IMG/VR virus record: IMGVR_UViG_3300031957_002643
Coordinates: 62,001 to 126,000 of that record
DNA from: a virus
DNA length: 64,000 bases
Reading direction: 5' to 3' (one strand)
Below are positions 14,065 to 23,161 of this stretch, in pieces. The position numbers and the translations under genes were made by a program. The first letter of the stretch is position 1. The number at the start of each line of letters is the position of its first letter. The notes under the pieces were generated by a model. The model had not been told where the DNA came from, made no database searches, and was given only the letters and a program-made list of their open reading frames with translations.

Positions 14065-15285
14065 ATGCAAAATATTCAACAGAAATGGGCGCTTATCAAA
14101 GAGACAATGACCGATGGCCTCAATGAGCAGCAGTCATCCGTCATGAACGTCTGCCTTGATAACGTTCTAAGAGAATCAGGAAGGTTCCTTAATGCAATGC
14201 GTGGCAACACCATGCTTATGGAAAACGCATCTGGCGGTGCAACGGCAGCAGGTAACATCGCTGCGTTGAACCAAGTTGTTCTTCCTCTTATCCGCCGTGT
14301 TCTACCGGGCGTCATCGCTAACGAAATCGTTGGTGTTCAGCCGCTTTCCGGTCCATTCGGCCAAATCCACTCACTACGTGTGAAGTATGCAACAACTGCT
14401 GCTGGCGCAATGGCTGGTCAGGAAATGTTTGCACCACGTCATGTCAATGATGTCGCTGCTGCATATTCCGGTAACGAGAACGCTGGTTCTCCGGGTGCCG
14501 CTGCTAACACTGCCGCTCTCGAAGGTCTACCGGGTAATGCCGTTTCCGTCGAGATCGTCAAAGAGCAGGTTGAAGCTAAGCCACGCAAGATGTCCGCACG
14601 TTGGACCATCGAAGCTACGCAGGACGCTTCAGCACAGCACGGTGTTGATCTTGAATCAGAAATCATGGCAGCTATTGCTCAGCACATGGTTCTTGAGATC
14701 GACCAAGAGCTTCTTCGCACACTACGTGCACTTCCGCCTGCTGCTACGGCAGACAACACGTTCGACCAGACCAAAGTTTCTGGTAATGCAACGTTCGTTG
14801 GTGACGAATTCGCATCTCTTGCAATTCTGATCGGTCGCGAAGCAAACAACATCGGTGCTCGTACCCGTCTCGGCGTTGGTAACTTCGTCGTTGTCTCTCC
14901 TGATGCGTTGACGATCCTTCAGTCTGCAAAGACTTCTGCGTTCGCACGTACCACGGAAGGTGACTTCGAGGGTCCAGTCAACGTCAAGTTGGTCGGTACC
15001 TTGAATGGTGCAATGAAAGTTTACTGCGATACCTTCGCACAGACTTCAACACCAGTTCTCGTCGGTTACAAAGGTTCAGAAGTTGACGCTGGCGTCTACT
15101 ACTGCCCATACATCCCTCTAATGAGCACGGATGTCGTAATGGACCCGAACACCTTCGAGCCAACGGTTAGCTTCATGTCGCGTTACGCTACTGTCGCTCT
15201 AACCAACAAGGCAACGTCTCTTGGTAACGCAGCAGACTACTACGGTCTGGTCGGTATCAACTCCGCTAACCTTTCATTCCTATAA
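14065..15285 (+). CDS. 23: Major capsid protein gp23
   Basis: The HK97-fold capsid protein. The N-terminal 53 residues are a delta-domain ending in LME (51-53); predicted protease cleavage leaves a mature protein starting NASGGATAAGNIAALN. The downstream stretch RRVLPGVIANEIVGVQPL, then GQIHSLRVKYA, matches the T4 gp23 signature around IPNLIAFDICGVQP. The total of 406 residues is shorter than T4 gp23 (521), so the insertion domain is probably reduced. A strong AGGAG precedes ATG 14065 and a strong terminator follows. Confidence 0.95.
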   Translation: MQNIQQKWALIKETMTDGLNEQQSSVMNVCLDNVLRESGRFLNAMRGNTMLMENASGGATAAGNIAALNQVVLPLIRRVLPGVIANEIVGVQPLSGPFGQIHSLRVKYATTAAGAMAGQEMFAPRHVNDVAAAYSGNENAGSPGAAANTAALEGLPGNAVSVEIVKEQVEAKPRKMSARWTIEATQDASAQHGVDLESEIMAAIAQHMVLEIDQELLRTLRALPPAATADNTFDQTKVSGNATFVGDEFASLAILIGREANNIGARTRLGVGNFVVVSPDALTILQSAKTSAFARTTEGDFEGPVNVKLVGTLNGAMKVYCDTFAQTSTPVLVGYKGSEVDAGVYYCPYIPLMSTDVVMDPNTFEPTVSFMSRYATVALTNKATSLGNAADYYGLVGINSANLSFL

Positions 15286-15318
15286 GAATAAGGTTGAAGA
15301 CGTTAGGTCTAAAGATTT

Positions 15319-15350
15319 GGGCCGGGGCTTTCGCCTCGGCCCTTTTCTTT
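15319..15350 (+). terminator. Rho-independent terminator after the capsid gene
   Basis: GGGCCGGGGC (15319-15328), loop TTTC, GCCTCGGCCC (15333-15342), one G-U pair, followed by TTTTCTTT. It separates the plus-strand capsid block from the convergent minus-strand gene ending at 15355. Confidence 0.9.
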
Positions 15351-15354
15351 GTTC

Positions 15355-16893
15355 TTACATATCAGAGATCGATGCGTTGATCTCTTCTTCCTTGCGACGA
15401 ACAGGCTCCACAACCTTTTCCTTGGCGGTATTCATACCAGAGATGGTCGCAACCGTATCCTGCTGAGAATGGTCGGCCAGCGCACGATGGTCAGTACGCT
15501 TCTTCTCGTATCCCAGAGCTTTGTTGCGGGCAGTGATGAGAGATTCAGCAACACTGCGCTGCATGTTTTCAAGCTCTTCACGAGTTTCCAGACGGAGAAC
15601 ACGTGCACGTTCGGTAGTTTCAATACTGGCCATGGTGGAGTTGATAACTGCCTCGTTTGCGATGCGGATAGCATCCTTAGAGATAATCGATTTCTCGACG
15701 TTCTCATAAGCCTTCTTCTGCATTTCAGCAATCTTCGTAGAACCATCACGCACCAGCGTGTCAGTGAACGAATTGACGGCTTCCATGATGGTGAGAACAT
15801 CTTGGGTCTTGGATGCTTCCACAATCTGCGCCAGTGTGGTTTTCCACAGCGGAACAGTATGGGTCATCGTCTGGTTGATCTTGTTGATCATTTGCATGTC
15901 GATATCCTTCATATTACGAAGTTTCGACATGTCCTGTGCGGCCAGCGTTTGCGTTTCGACCAGTGCCATACGCTGGCGATCCAGAGCGTCACGCTGCTTC
16001 ACAAGGTCTTCCAGCATATACGGGAGGCCCTTATCTTCAGGAGTAGCTTCGATTTGATTGTTCATCTCATCGATTTCAAGCTGCTTCTGTTCGATAATTC
16101 GATCCAGTGCACAGATATGCATATAGACTTCACGATAGAGCGTCAGAGTGCCTTCATAGAGGTCTTTGATATTCTCCATCGAGTCGATCAGATCACGATG
16201 GTGCTCCATGAGCTTGTCTTGGACCGAGTCGATATGATCGCTGACATCATGAAAGCCATCAATGAAATGCTTCAGCGGTTGGGCAGTCTTGCGAAGCACG
16301 AGACGTTCGAACCAGTTCGGATCATCATCAGGATTATACCCCTGTGCCGTTGACACAAGTTCCTGAAGGTCTTCACGAATGATGCTGAGGTCACGGGTCT
16401 TCACCTTGTCGAGAAGATTGTCCGAGACCGCACTTGTCTTCTTTTGGGCGCTGATGCCAAAAGACATAACCGAAACCATATCAGCCGGATCGAGGCGATT
16501 GACAAGTTCGTTGACAATCTCTTCGTCTTCCTCGGTCAGCTTGTTGCTCATAAGCGCACTGGTCCGACGATTCTTCGGGATTTGGACAATGCCACGTCCC
16601 ACATCCGAATCTTCAAGTGTCGCACTCTTCATGGTTCTCTCCAATTGTTGTTCCTCGTTCTGATGCCGTTCATCAGAATAATCAAAATCTGTATTGTCGG
16701 TACTTTTGGCGTGATAACCACCGCCTCCAAAATCACCTTCCACAGCTTTCCTCATAGCTCTTTCTTCGTCGTTGTTTAGTGGCCGACGATAGCCATACTT
16801 GTCTTCCAATCGATATCTGAAGGAATAGTTTTTGTACTCGCGCTTAAGGTCTCTAATGTATGAAAGATATGTGTTTCTGTCATCCATCATCAT
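15355..16893 (-). CDS. TelA-like protein (toxic-anion-resistance family), about 512 aa
   Basis: A helical, coiled-coil protein. A low-complexity N-terminus (residues 40-90) is followed by a region matching the TelA/YaaN family: RKTAQPLKHFIDGFHDVSDHI, then long helices, then SFTDTLVRDGSTKIAEM near the C-terminus. Family members are usually 350-400 residues and are linked to tellurite or envelope-stress resistance; biochemical function is not established. The start is uncertain. ATG 16893, just after the upstream stop, is preferred; an in-frame start at 16953 would overlap the upstream gene. The neighbouring membrane protein recalls XpaC, the usual partner of TelA. Confidence 0.65.
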   Translation of the reverse strand: MMMDDRNTYLSYIRDLKREYKNYSFRYRLEDKYGYRRPLNNDEERAMRKAVEGDFGGGGYHAKSTDNTDFDYSDERHQNEEQQLERTMKSATLEDSDVGRGIVQIPKNRRTSALMSNKLTEEDEEIVNELVNRLDPADMVSVMSFGISAQKKTSAVSDNLLDKVKTRDLSIIREDLQELVSTAQGYNPDDDPNWFERLVLRKTAQPLKHFIDGFHDVSDHIDSVQDKLMEHHRDLIDSMENIKDLYEGTLTLYREVYMHICALDRIIEQKQLEIDEMNNQIEATPEDKGLPYMLEDLVKQRDALDRQRMALVETQTLAAQDMSKLRNMKDIDMQMINKINQTMTHTVPLWKTTLAQIVEASKTQDVLTIMEAVNSFTDTLVRDGSTKIAEMQKKAYENVEKSIISKDAIRIANEAVINSTMASIETTERARVLRLETREELENMQRSVAESLITARNKALGYEKKRTDHRALADHSQQDTVATISGMNTAKEKVVEPVRRKEEEINASISDM

Positions 16894-16897
16894 ATTC

Positions 16898-17734
16898 TCA
16901 AGCAGCGTTATTTCCTTCATCATTTTCAATTTGTGCACGAACCCGCTCCGCAATCTTCGCTACACTTTCTTCCATTATAGACTCTGCTACGCGCATGTCA
17001 ATAGCAAAAGATTTGACTTCTTCTTCAAGAGCGTGCTCCTTCATTGATGCAATATGATCAATGATCTTGTCTAGAAAGTCAGAATACTTCCCGTCAAGTT
17101 CGGCAATATCTTCACACGAGTCCGTTTTTACTTTACGTGCACGGACTTTCGTGTAAGACAGGAATGCCTTTAGATATTGCGCTGAGTCGATCAAAACGAA
17201 CTTTTTGACCAGTGCGTCATGAATATTGTTTTCAATGTAATCATCAATGACGTTGATCACGCTTTTGAATGCCGTCTTTGCCTTCGTCTTCAACTCTTCA
17301 GTGGAGAGATTGTTGACTTCATTTTTCAATGCGGCCTTGATGTCAGATCGGTTCTTTTCGATTTTATCTTTGGTAGACAGTTGAACAACTTCAACTTCTT
17401 CGGCTTTGCCGTCGATCACGTTAGTTTGATCAATAAAGAGATGGCGATTCTCATGAACCCATTGTTCTTTTTTGGAATTGTATTTGAAAATCGTCGATGC
17501 CGAAACCAGACCAGCCGTGATAGCTGCGGCCCCAAACAAAAACATGCTGATGGGTGGCGGCATTAAAACTGCCACGACCGCGAACGGAAGACCAATTGCG
17601 GCACCGGCACCCACGCCATGCACTACCCCATTATTCTTCACATAGCCGGGAACATTTTCGATTTTGGACAAATCGAGAGCCTTTAGAGAAAAGGAACCGC
17701 CACCAGCGCCAGTTGGGGTTATGTATTTTGGCAT
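16898..17734 (-). CDS. Membrane protein, possibly XpaC-like, 278 aa
   Basis: Starts at ATG 17734 (MPKYITPTGAGGG). Two adjacent hydrophobic helices (GVGAGAAIGLPFAVVAVLM and FLFGAAAITAGLVSASTI) are followed by a long helical, charged cytoplasmic part. This topology, and its position immediately upstream of a TelA-like gene on the same strand, resemble bacterial xpaC-telA (xpaC-yaaN) pairs. That match rests on layout and topology only. It ends 5 nt before the preferred TelA start. Confidence 0.55.
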   Translation of the reverse strand: MPKYITPTGAGGGSFSLKALDLSKIENVPGYVKNNGVVHGVGAGAAIGLPFAVVAVLMPPPISMFLFGAAAITAGLVSASTIFKYNSKKEQWVHENRHLFIDQTNVIDGKAEEVEVVQLSTKDKIEKNRSDIKAALKNEVNNLSTEELKTKAKTAFKSVINVIDDYIENNIHDALVKKFVLIDSAQYLKAFLSYTKVRARKVKTDSCEDIAELDGKYSDFLDKIIDHIASMKEHALEEEVKSFAIDMRVAESIMEESVAKIAERVRAQIENDEGNNAA

Positions 17735-17748
17735 TTTTTGCAATCTCT

Positions 17749-17946
17749 TTACTGGTTGTCTATCAGTAAGGAGATCATATTGCATCTGTCTTTATCTGTC
17801 AAGTTATTAAAATAGATAAATGCGGCCCCAAATTGATTGGGTGTCATTCGTGAAATTTCATCTAATACTTTAGCACTTCCAACTTCTGCCGTTTCGACGC
17901 CAGATAATAAACGATCTACACTTTTGTGAATACGGGTACGGTCCAT
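17749..17946 (-). CDS. Hypothetical protein, 65 aa
   Basis: ATG 17946 has GGAGG 6 nt upstream. Helical, no membrane segment, no motif. It lies 14 nt before the XpaC-like membrane gene and 3 nt after the coiled-coil membrane gene, so it belongs to the same operon. Confidence 0.7.
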   Translation of the reverse strand: MDRTRIHKSVDRLLSGVETAEVGSAKVLDEISRMTPNQFGAAFIYFNNLTDKDRCNMISLLIDNQ

Positions 17947-17949
17947 GGG

Positions 17950-18435
17950 TCAACCTCCAACAAGGGCGTATATAAGATATACAATAGAACAGGATGAGAC
18001 AAAACCCAAACAGGAACCCACAACCAATTTCATATTATATAGTGATTGCATGTATTGATCGATGGCACTAGTGCTGCCCGTCAAAGTTTTAAACTTATGA
18101 TTTTGTTCTGCGGCAATGGAGTCACATTTTCTCTCAAGTTCTAGTTTTCTTTTTTCGAGTTTCTTCTTTGCTTTACGAACTCGTTCCTTGGTTCGTGCCA
18201 TTGAATTTCGAATCAATTTACGTTTTTTGTCTTTTATGTCATCGACTATACGACTGATTTCATATGATATTTCCGCATTCATTGCGGCAGAATTTGCGCG
18301 TGTTCCGCCGTAATACCCATTTAGTGTATTCAATTTACTTTTGAGTAATTCTTTGTCTAGATGAAGACGACGAATATCTTCCTTTAGTTCCGCATCGATA
18401 CACTCTCTTTCGTTGTACACTCCAAGGTGATACAT
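17950..18435 (-). CDS. Coiled-coil protein with C-terminal membrane anchor, about 161 aa
   Basis: Long charged helices rich in Lys/Glu/Arg (KERVRKAKKKLEKRK) are followed by a C-terminal transmembrane helix (CLGFVSSCSIVYLIYALV), a tail-anchored arrangement. The start is uncertain. The longest frame (18510) would begin inside a terminator hairpin and is rejected; ATG 18480 or 18435 are the candidates and neither has a good ribosome-binding site. Part of the TelA/AAA cluster. Function unknown. Confidence 0.55.
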   Translation of the reverse strand: MYHLGVYNERECIDAELKEDIRRLHLDKELLKSKLNTLNGYYGGTRANSAAMNAEISYEISRIVDDIKDKKRKLIRNSMARTKERVRKAKKKLEKRKLELERKCDSIAAEQNHKFKTLTGSTSAIDQYMQSLYNMKLVVGSCLGFVSSCSIVYLIYALVGG

Positions 18436-18483
18436 CGTCCGGGGGTTCGGAGAATGAGAAGTGTAGTGATATCCAGTCATATA

Positions 18484-18518
18484 AACAAAAAGGGAGACAG
18501 CACAGGCCATCTCCCTTT
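18484..18518 (-). terminator. Rho-independent terminator after the AAA+ gene
   Basis: On the minus strand AAAGGGAGA, a 12-nt loop and TCTCCCTTT are followed by TTGTTT. It lies 26 nt beyond the stop of the AAA+ gene and upstream of the coiled-coil gene, separating the two transcripts. Confidence 0.8.
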
Positions 18519-18544
18519 CCCTATTCGAGTAACACTATTACGTG

Positions 18545-19699
18545 TTACAAATTGGTCAAACCTGCTGATGTGGAAGTAATAGCAGATTTTGCCATGGTGT
18601 CCAAGCGTTTATGTGCACTGTCGAAAGACATATCATAAACAAAGACAGAGATGACCAATTCTTTGAGGTGAGCGATTGAGAATTTCTCAGTGCGTTCAAC
18701 CCAATAGTCCAGAAGGACTTTATTATCATCGACCTGATTAAGTTCCGTATCCAGCTCTTTTAGTTCGTGATTAAACTCATCGAGTTTGGCTTCGAGACTG
18801 GTTAGCTTGGTTCTGTTGCGTTCAATTGCAACATCGCTATTCTCCTGACCTTCTAGGTCGGAAATCTCACTACGAAGGGTGGCAATATCACCGGTGACTT
18901 CGCCAACTTTCACGTCAATCACGGAGATACGTTCGGTGATTTCCACCTTACGGGCTTCATTATCGTCGTTAGGATATGGCAGATCACACAGATCAGGATA
19001 CTTGAACTTCAAGAATGCCCGGCGCGCTTCCGCATTCGGCATATCAATCTTCTGAACCACGTCGAAACGGGACGGACGATTGACTAGACGCTTGTCAAGG
19101 CGTTCTGGATAGTTGGTTGTTGCAACGAAGACAACATTATCGATTTGCAGTTCACCATCAAGAAGAGCAAGTAAATTACTTTCACTATCATGACGGCCAG
19201 ATGCAAGAGTATCGATATCTTCAAGCATGACCACGACCGGACGATTCGGTTCGATCTTACGAAGATAGTCTAGACCGATAGCAGTTCTTTCCGGGTCTTT
19301 CACATAAATGGAAATACCACCTGCCTGAATGATCTGCTGACTCAACTGCTGTACAGTCGTGGTTTTACCAGAACCCGGAGGACCCCAAAGAAGGACACCA
19401 CGTTTGTGTAGAACCTCCATCTTCTTATAAACGTCCTTTCGATCCCAGAAGTCTTGAATGTGCTTGATGATGCGTTCGGATTCATCATCAGGCAGAGGAA
19501 CAAGGCCATCCAGAATGACATTTGTGCGTTTAAAATATAGACCTCTGTCTTGAGACAGTTCTACAGTATATTGGCCGGGCGGAAGAGAACTTTCGGTTCT
19601 TTCACACGGCATATAGCAATCACCAGCAACGGCCCACATGGAGGCGTTCTTAGGATTTACGGCAGTGCCGGAATTTTCATCATTGGATAGGGATGCCAT
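18545..19699 (-). CDS. AAA+ ATPase with coiled-coil insertion, 384 aa
   Basis: Walker A GPPGSGKTT (about 106-114), Walker B VVVMLEDID (155-163), sensor-1 ATTNYPERLD and arginine finger region RPSRFD place it in the classical AAA family, in the Bcs1/FtsH-like range. After the core, residues about 245-325 form an added coiled coil (SEISDLEGQE..., LDEFNHELKELD). ATG 19699 (MASLSN) was chosen because GAGG lies 7 nt upstream. A remodelling ATPase working with the neighbouring TelA-like and membrane proteins is an inference from position only. Confidence 0.85.
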   Translation of the reverse strand: MASLSNDENSGTAVNPKNASMWAVAGDCYMPCERTESSLPPGQYTVELSQDRGLYFKRTNVILDGLVPLPDDESERIIKHIQDFWDRKDVYKKMEVLHKRGVLLWGPPGSGKTTTVQQLSQQIIQAGGISIYVKDPERTAIGLDYLRKIEPNRPVVVMLEDIDTLASGRHDSESNLLALLDGELQIDNVVFVATTNYPERLDKRLVNRPSRFDVVQKIDMPNAEARRAFLKFKYPDLCDLPYPNDDNEARKVEITERISVIDVKVGEVTGDIATLRSEISDLEGQENSDVAIERNRTKLTSLEAKLDEFNHELKELDTELNQVDDNKVLLDYWVERTEKFSIAHLKELVISVFVYDMSFDSAHKRLDTMAKSAITSTSAGLTNL

Positions 19700-19783
19700 T
19701 GTTTTCCTCATTCAAATAGCTTGTGAAGAATACGTATGACAAACTAACTGTCAGAACAATTTACGTTTTGAAACAAAATCCGC

Positions 19784-20242
19784 TTAGTCGGTTTTTTCGT
19801 CTAGGACGCGCTGGACAAATGCCTTGAGTGCAACGAGATATTTGTACGTGGTGTCACTGTATAGTCCGACACCGCCTTTATCCATTTCACGTCTGGACAT
19901 GATATCATCAATGCGACCTTGAAGGGTTTTTAGGTCGCGTTGGTCCAAAGCTGCAATTGTTCTTGGGTGAATTGTGGTATTTTTGGAGTGCTCGAAGTCG
20001 GTAACATAAGCGTCCGAAGAAACTGCACTCCAAAGGTCATCATCAACAACCGGCTCTTCTGGTTCGCCAACATCCATCATTGGGTCATCATCGGCCATAC
20101 CATCTTGCATCCCTTGTTGGAATGTAGGATCGTTCATGGCATCACCGCCCTGCATTTCATCCGCAGGCGGTTGCTGATCATCAATTGTTCTCGTTTCTAA
20201 ACGACCTTCTCCGGGTTCTTCGAACAGACTGATAATTCGCAT
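19784..20242 (-). CDS. Hypothetical protein with acidic N-terminus, 152 aa
   Basis: The first 70 residues are low complexity, acidic and Met/Pro-rich (DDDPMMDVGEPEEP); the last 70 are helical (RTIAALDQRDLKTLQ...). No known motif. It starts 1 nt after the stop of the 20244-20588 gene and ends a run of co-oriented unknown genes, probably virion or morphogenesis proteins. Confidence 0.7.
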   Translation of the reverse strand: MRIISLFEEPGEGRLETRTIDDQQPPADEMQGGDAMNDPTFQQGMQDGMADDDPMMDVGEPEEPVVDDDLWSAVSSDAYVTDFEHSKNTTIHPRTIAALDQRDLKTLQGRIDDIMSRREMDKGGVGLYSDTTYKYLVALKAFVQRVLDEKTD

Positions 20243-20243
20243 A

Positions 20244-20588
20244 TTACCACTTCACAATCCAGTTGAAAGTATCAGTACTTTGGTGCTGTGCTCTACGTAC
20301 TGTGTAGTTGAGACGTTGGAAATAACCAATGACTTCATTCATTTGTGCACGAGCTATTTTGTGTGCATCGGTCTGATAATTCAGTGGATCAGAATATGCT
20401 TCATAATGAGTTGATGAGTTCGTGAAACCCGAAACCACCGGTGGTGAAGAACCGGGACCAATTGTAGCTTCACGACTTCCAGCACCAGCCGCAGTCATGA
20501 CTGCTTCTTCAATCCTGTTGACTTCAAGATTGATGTCTGTTCGGCTATTTGAAATAGCAGCAGCTTCTTTTGCGGTATAAAATGACAT
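20244..20588 (-). CDS. Hypothetical protein, 114 aa
   Basis: Overlaps the upstream gene's stop by one base (TAATG type) at 20588. It has helical ends and a Gly/Ser/Pro-rich middle (GPGSSPPVVSGF); the C-terminus (YFQRLNYTVRRAQHQ) is amphipathic. Likely a structural or assembly protein by position. No family recognised. Confidence 0.7.
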   Translation of the reverse strand: MSFYTAKEAAAISNSRTDINLEVNRIEEAVMTAAGAGSREATIGPGSSPPVVSGFTNSSTHYEAYSDPLNYQTDAHKIARAQMNEVIGYFQRLNYTVRRAQHQSTDTFNWIVKW

Positions 20589-21748
20589 TACTTTTTGTCT
20601 CTTTCGCCGTCTTCATCATCATTTTCAAAATCTAGGTCATCACCCAAGTCTTCATCACCAAGGTCCGGCTCGCCTTCGATTTCTTCTGGCTCACCAAACT
20701 CATCATCGCCCGCACCCATTTCCATGTCATTGCCCATTCCATCATCTGGTTGGTCAAAATCAGGAGCTTCATTTTTGCTTCCAGAAATCATTTCATCTAG
20801 ATATTTTGCAAATTCCACCTTGAGATCGGAAAGAATATCAGCAGCACCACGGATGTTGTTTGACACGAGTTGATCGATATGATCGGTCGCATCTTCACCA
20901 AATTCGGCTCTCACGCGCTCACGGACATCGGTAAGAAGATTTCCAGAGGTACGAGCAAGCTTCTCTAGCATGTTATCGATGTCTTCGACGAAGCCTTGCA
21001 TTTTTGTAATAACGGCAGAACGTTCAATTTCGCCTTCGTTCAAACGTCTAATTGTTTCACTGAAGTCTTCGCGAAACTCTTGAACTGATCTTTTTGTCAT
21101 TTGGGTATTCTCCTTAATGGTCTCTCTCAATTTGGCCGGTGCTGAAATTTCCCAAGGCCATTTCCCTTCCCAGAGGGAATTGCAATATGTTTCAATATCA
21201 TCCAAAGCTTCATCAGAAGACTCTGTAATGTGTTCAATCATAAGCGCTTCTGTTGATTCAAACAGACGACCATCAGCTAATTCGAAATAAATCTTTCTGA
21301 AATTGTCGTCAGAACCCCATTCCATGATCTGAAGAGCTTTTAATACTCGCTCATCTTCATTGATGTCTGACCAGAACGCTTTGTCTTCTGAAAGATAATA
21401 GCAACGTCTACCTGTCACCTTACCTTCTACAATAGTTGCATTATAATAATGCATGCCCGGAACCAAAGTGACCGATGCATCTCTGCTGGTTTTGAATTCA
21501 ACCAAGCACGCCAAAGCATCTCTTGTGTAGATATCCTTGACATAAGTCTCGTCCTTCATAAAATCCATGAAGCCCGATTCAAATCTCTTTGAACTAATTC
21601 TTTCTTCCAGAACCGAAATTGCTTCACGCAATGTTGATACTGGTTGCTTCTTGAACTTTGAGATGTCGCGATCCATCGCATCTAGTTTATTTTCTAGGAC
21701 ACGGTAACGATCTATCGGTGACTTGTGGTTGATCGCATTTAAAAACAT
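20588..21748 (-). CDS. Hypothetical protein with very acidic C-terminal tail, 386 aa
   Basis: Helical N-terminus (VLENKLDAMDRDISKF), a beta-rich middle (residues about 85-150), coiled-coil segments (200-300) and an Asp/Glu/Gly tail from about 335 to the end. A late promoter octamer (21773-21780) and GGAGC ribosome-binding site precede ATG 21748, so it is a late, probably virion-associated gene heading the 20588-20244-19784 operon. The acidic tail recalls the core protein at 11619 but the rest does not. Confidence 0.75.
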   Translation of the reverse strand: MFLNAINHKSPIDRYRVLENKLDAMDRDISKFKKQPVSTLREAISVLEERISSKRFESGFMDFMKDETYVKDIYTRDALACLVEFKTSRDASVTLVPGMHYYNATIVEGKVTGRRCYYLSEDKAFWSDINEDERVLKALQIMEWGSDDNFRKIYFELADGRLFESTEALMIEHITESSDEALDDIETYCNSLWEGKWPWEISAPAKLRETIKENTQMTKRSVQEFREDFSETIRRLNEGEIERSAVITKMQGFVEDIDNMLEKLARTSGNLLTDVRERVRAEFGEDATDHIDQLVSNNIRGAADILSDLKVEFAKYLDEMISGSKNEAPDFDQPDDGMGNDMEMGAGDDEFGEPEEIEGEPDLGDEDLGDDLDFENDDEDGERDKK

Positions 21749-21772
21749 GCACTTTGCTCCATATATTAGTAG

Positions 21773-21780
21773 TATTTATG
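21773..21780 (-). promoter_or_regulatory. Late promoter (CATAAATA) for the 20588-21748 gene
   Basis: On the minus strand CATAAATA, 24 nt before ATG 21748, followed by a leader carrying GGAGC. Confidence 0.6.
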
Positions 21781-21804
21781 ACTTTGTAGAATTCTTATGC
21801 TCTC

Positions 21805-22479
21805 TTATAATGCGCCCATTTTAGACCTAATGCCTTCAAGCATCAGCTTTTTCTCACTGATCTTATTTTTCAAAATATCTCTACGTTTTGTGTTGCCCGG
21901 ATCAACCTGTTTATAGTGTTGCACCAGTTTGGCAGTTTCCATCATAATACTCTCTTCAGTGTTGCACCATTCGATGATTCTACTAACACGTGGATCGTTA
22001 GTATTGTTGCTTTCATTGAGTGCTGCGGCCACCATGCTCGCGGCATTAGCATGACGGAATTGATAATCGAATTTCTGTCCCGTTTTAGCATTGGTCACGC
22101 GGAACCGTTCGACTTCTTTACCAACACGGGTTTCTTTTAGAATTGTCTGAAGTTGCCAATCGCCATGAACAACCGGCTTTGTATTACCAGTCATATATGG
22201 CATGTTGCGAGCTTCATGTTCTGCAATTTGTCCAATCGGATTGCTTCCGTCCCCAAAGAACATATCTTGTGCAGCTTGTGTGCCAATATTGGTTGCTGCA
22301 TTAGTCAACATGCTTTCCATGGAATCCTGAATACCAAATGCTTCCATCATGGCTTGGCGCTGAGTGCGACCGTCGCCAGTAATATCCGCAAGCTTCTTCC
22401 GCAGATTTTTATCCGCAGATTTCATTTTTTGCTTTGATTCTAGCTGTAATGCATATGCATTAATTTTTTCATCAGACAT
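21805..22479 (-). CDS. Hypothetical protein, 224 aa
   Basis: Helical, Lys/Met/Gln-rich protein (KQKMKSADKNLRKKLADI) with a central beta-like part (VVHGDWQLQTILKETRVG). No motif recognised. Its ATG overlaps the stop of the 22479-23066 gene by one base, implying coupling. Probably structural or assembly by context. Confidence 0.75.
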   Translation of the reverse strand: MSDEKINAYALQLESKQKMKSADKNLRKKLADITGDGRTQRQAMMEAFGIQDSMESMLTNAATNIGTQAAQDMFFGDGSNPIGQIAEHEARNMPYMTGNTKPVVHGDWQLQTILKETRVGKEVERFRVTNAKTGQKFDYQFRHANAASMVAAALNESNNTNDPRVSRIIEWCNTEESIMMETAKLVQHYKQVDPGNTKRRDILKNKISEKKLMLEGIRSKMGAL

Positions 22480-23066
22480 TAGAATTTGCCTCCACGTGCT
22501 TTCTTCAATCGATCATTGGCTTTCTTCAACCGTTTACGACCAATGATATTGGTTAGTTTTGTCTTTTGGCGCTTCTTCGCGATAGCACCTTTGTTCTTTC
22601 TAGATGAAACTTTTCGTGCAGTGCGACGTGCATAGGATGGCGGTTCCATGCATGTAGCTACGTCTTGAGTTCTTTGACCATTCTTCGGTCCACCCAAACA
22701 TTTCATTGCAGGAACCAATTTATTGTCTTTGCGAGTAAAGACTTTTACTACGGCTTCATCAAGATTAGATATTTCTACATTGCTAAGTTCGAGAATCAAT
22801 GTTTCAGCGCCAGAACGCTTAATTCTGACCATGCCAATTTGTTTTAACCAATCACGAATAACAGCTTTCAAATTTGCTATGTCTGAAGACTTTTCTACTG
22901 CATTCGTGAAATTACTAAAAACAACGACAACACGATCCAAGGTTTCTTTATCTTTTTCAATATGAATAGATGACAATGAAACCAAGCTAGGCACACGTTT
23001 TTTGAACTCTGAAGCTTGCGTTTCAGAGAGTTCGTTCCAAGCTTTTTCGATCTTTTTATACAACAT
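22479..23066 (-). CDS. Hypothetical protein with basic C-terminal tail, 195 aa
   Basis: The N-terminal 125 residues look like an alpha/beta domain; the last 60 are strongly Lys/Arg-rich (KKRQKTKLTN, RKRLKKANDRLKKARGG), suggesting nucleic-acid contact, perhaps a DNA-associated head protein. A perfect TATAAATA late promoter lies 7 nt before ATG 23066, leaving almost no leader. Confidence 0.7.
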   Translation of the reverse strand: MLYKKIEKAWNELSETQASEFKKRVPSLVSLSSIHIEKDKETLDRVVVVFSNFTNAVEKSSDIANLKAVIRDWLKQIGMVRIKRSGAETLILELSNVEISNLDEAVVKVFTRKDNKLVPAMKCLGGPKNGQRTQDVATCMEPPSYARRTARKVSSRKNKGAIAKKRQKTKLTNIIGRKRLKKANDRLKKARGGKF

Positions 23067-23073
23067 AGCTATG

Positions 23074-23081
23074 TATTTATA
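23074..23081 (-). promoter_or_regulatory. Late promoter (TATAAATA) 7 nt before ATG 23066
   Basis: A perfect T4 late octamer on the minus strand. With T4 geometry the transcript would start within about 2 nt of the ATG, so this mRNA is leaderless or nearly so. Confidence 0.65.
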
Positions 23082-23099
23082 GTAAAGCCTTATTTTCTG

Positions 23100-23135
23100 T
23101 AAGAAAGAAGGCCCGGTGTTTCCACCGAGCCTTCT
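23100..23135 (-). terminator. Rho-independent terminator after the 23162-23608 gene
   Basis: On the minus strand AGAAGGCTCGGTG, loop GAAA, CACCGGGCCTTCT (one U-G pair), then TTCTTAC. It immediately follows the 148-aa gene. Confidence 0.8.
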
Positions 23136-23161
23136 AATTACTTCACTCTAATTCGTTAGAA

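Noticed and set aside
15349-16353. 334-codon plus-strand ORF
   Set aside because: Antisense to the TelA-like gene, lies just behind a strong plus-strand terminator, and has no convincing ribosome-binding site or protein motif.
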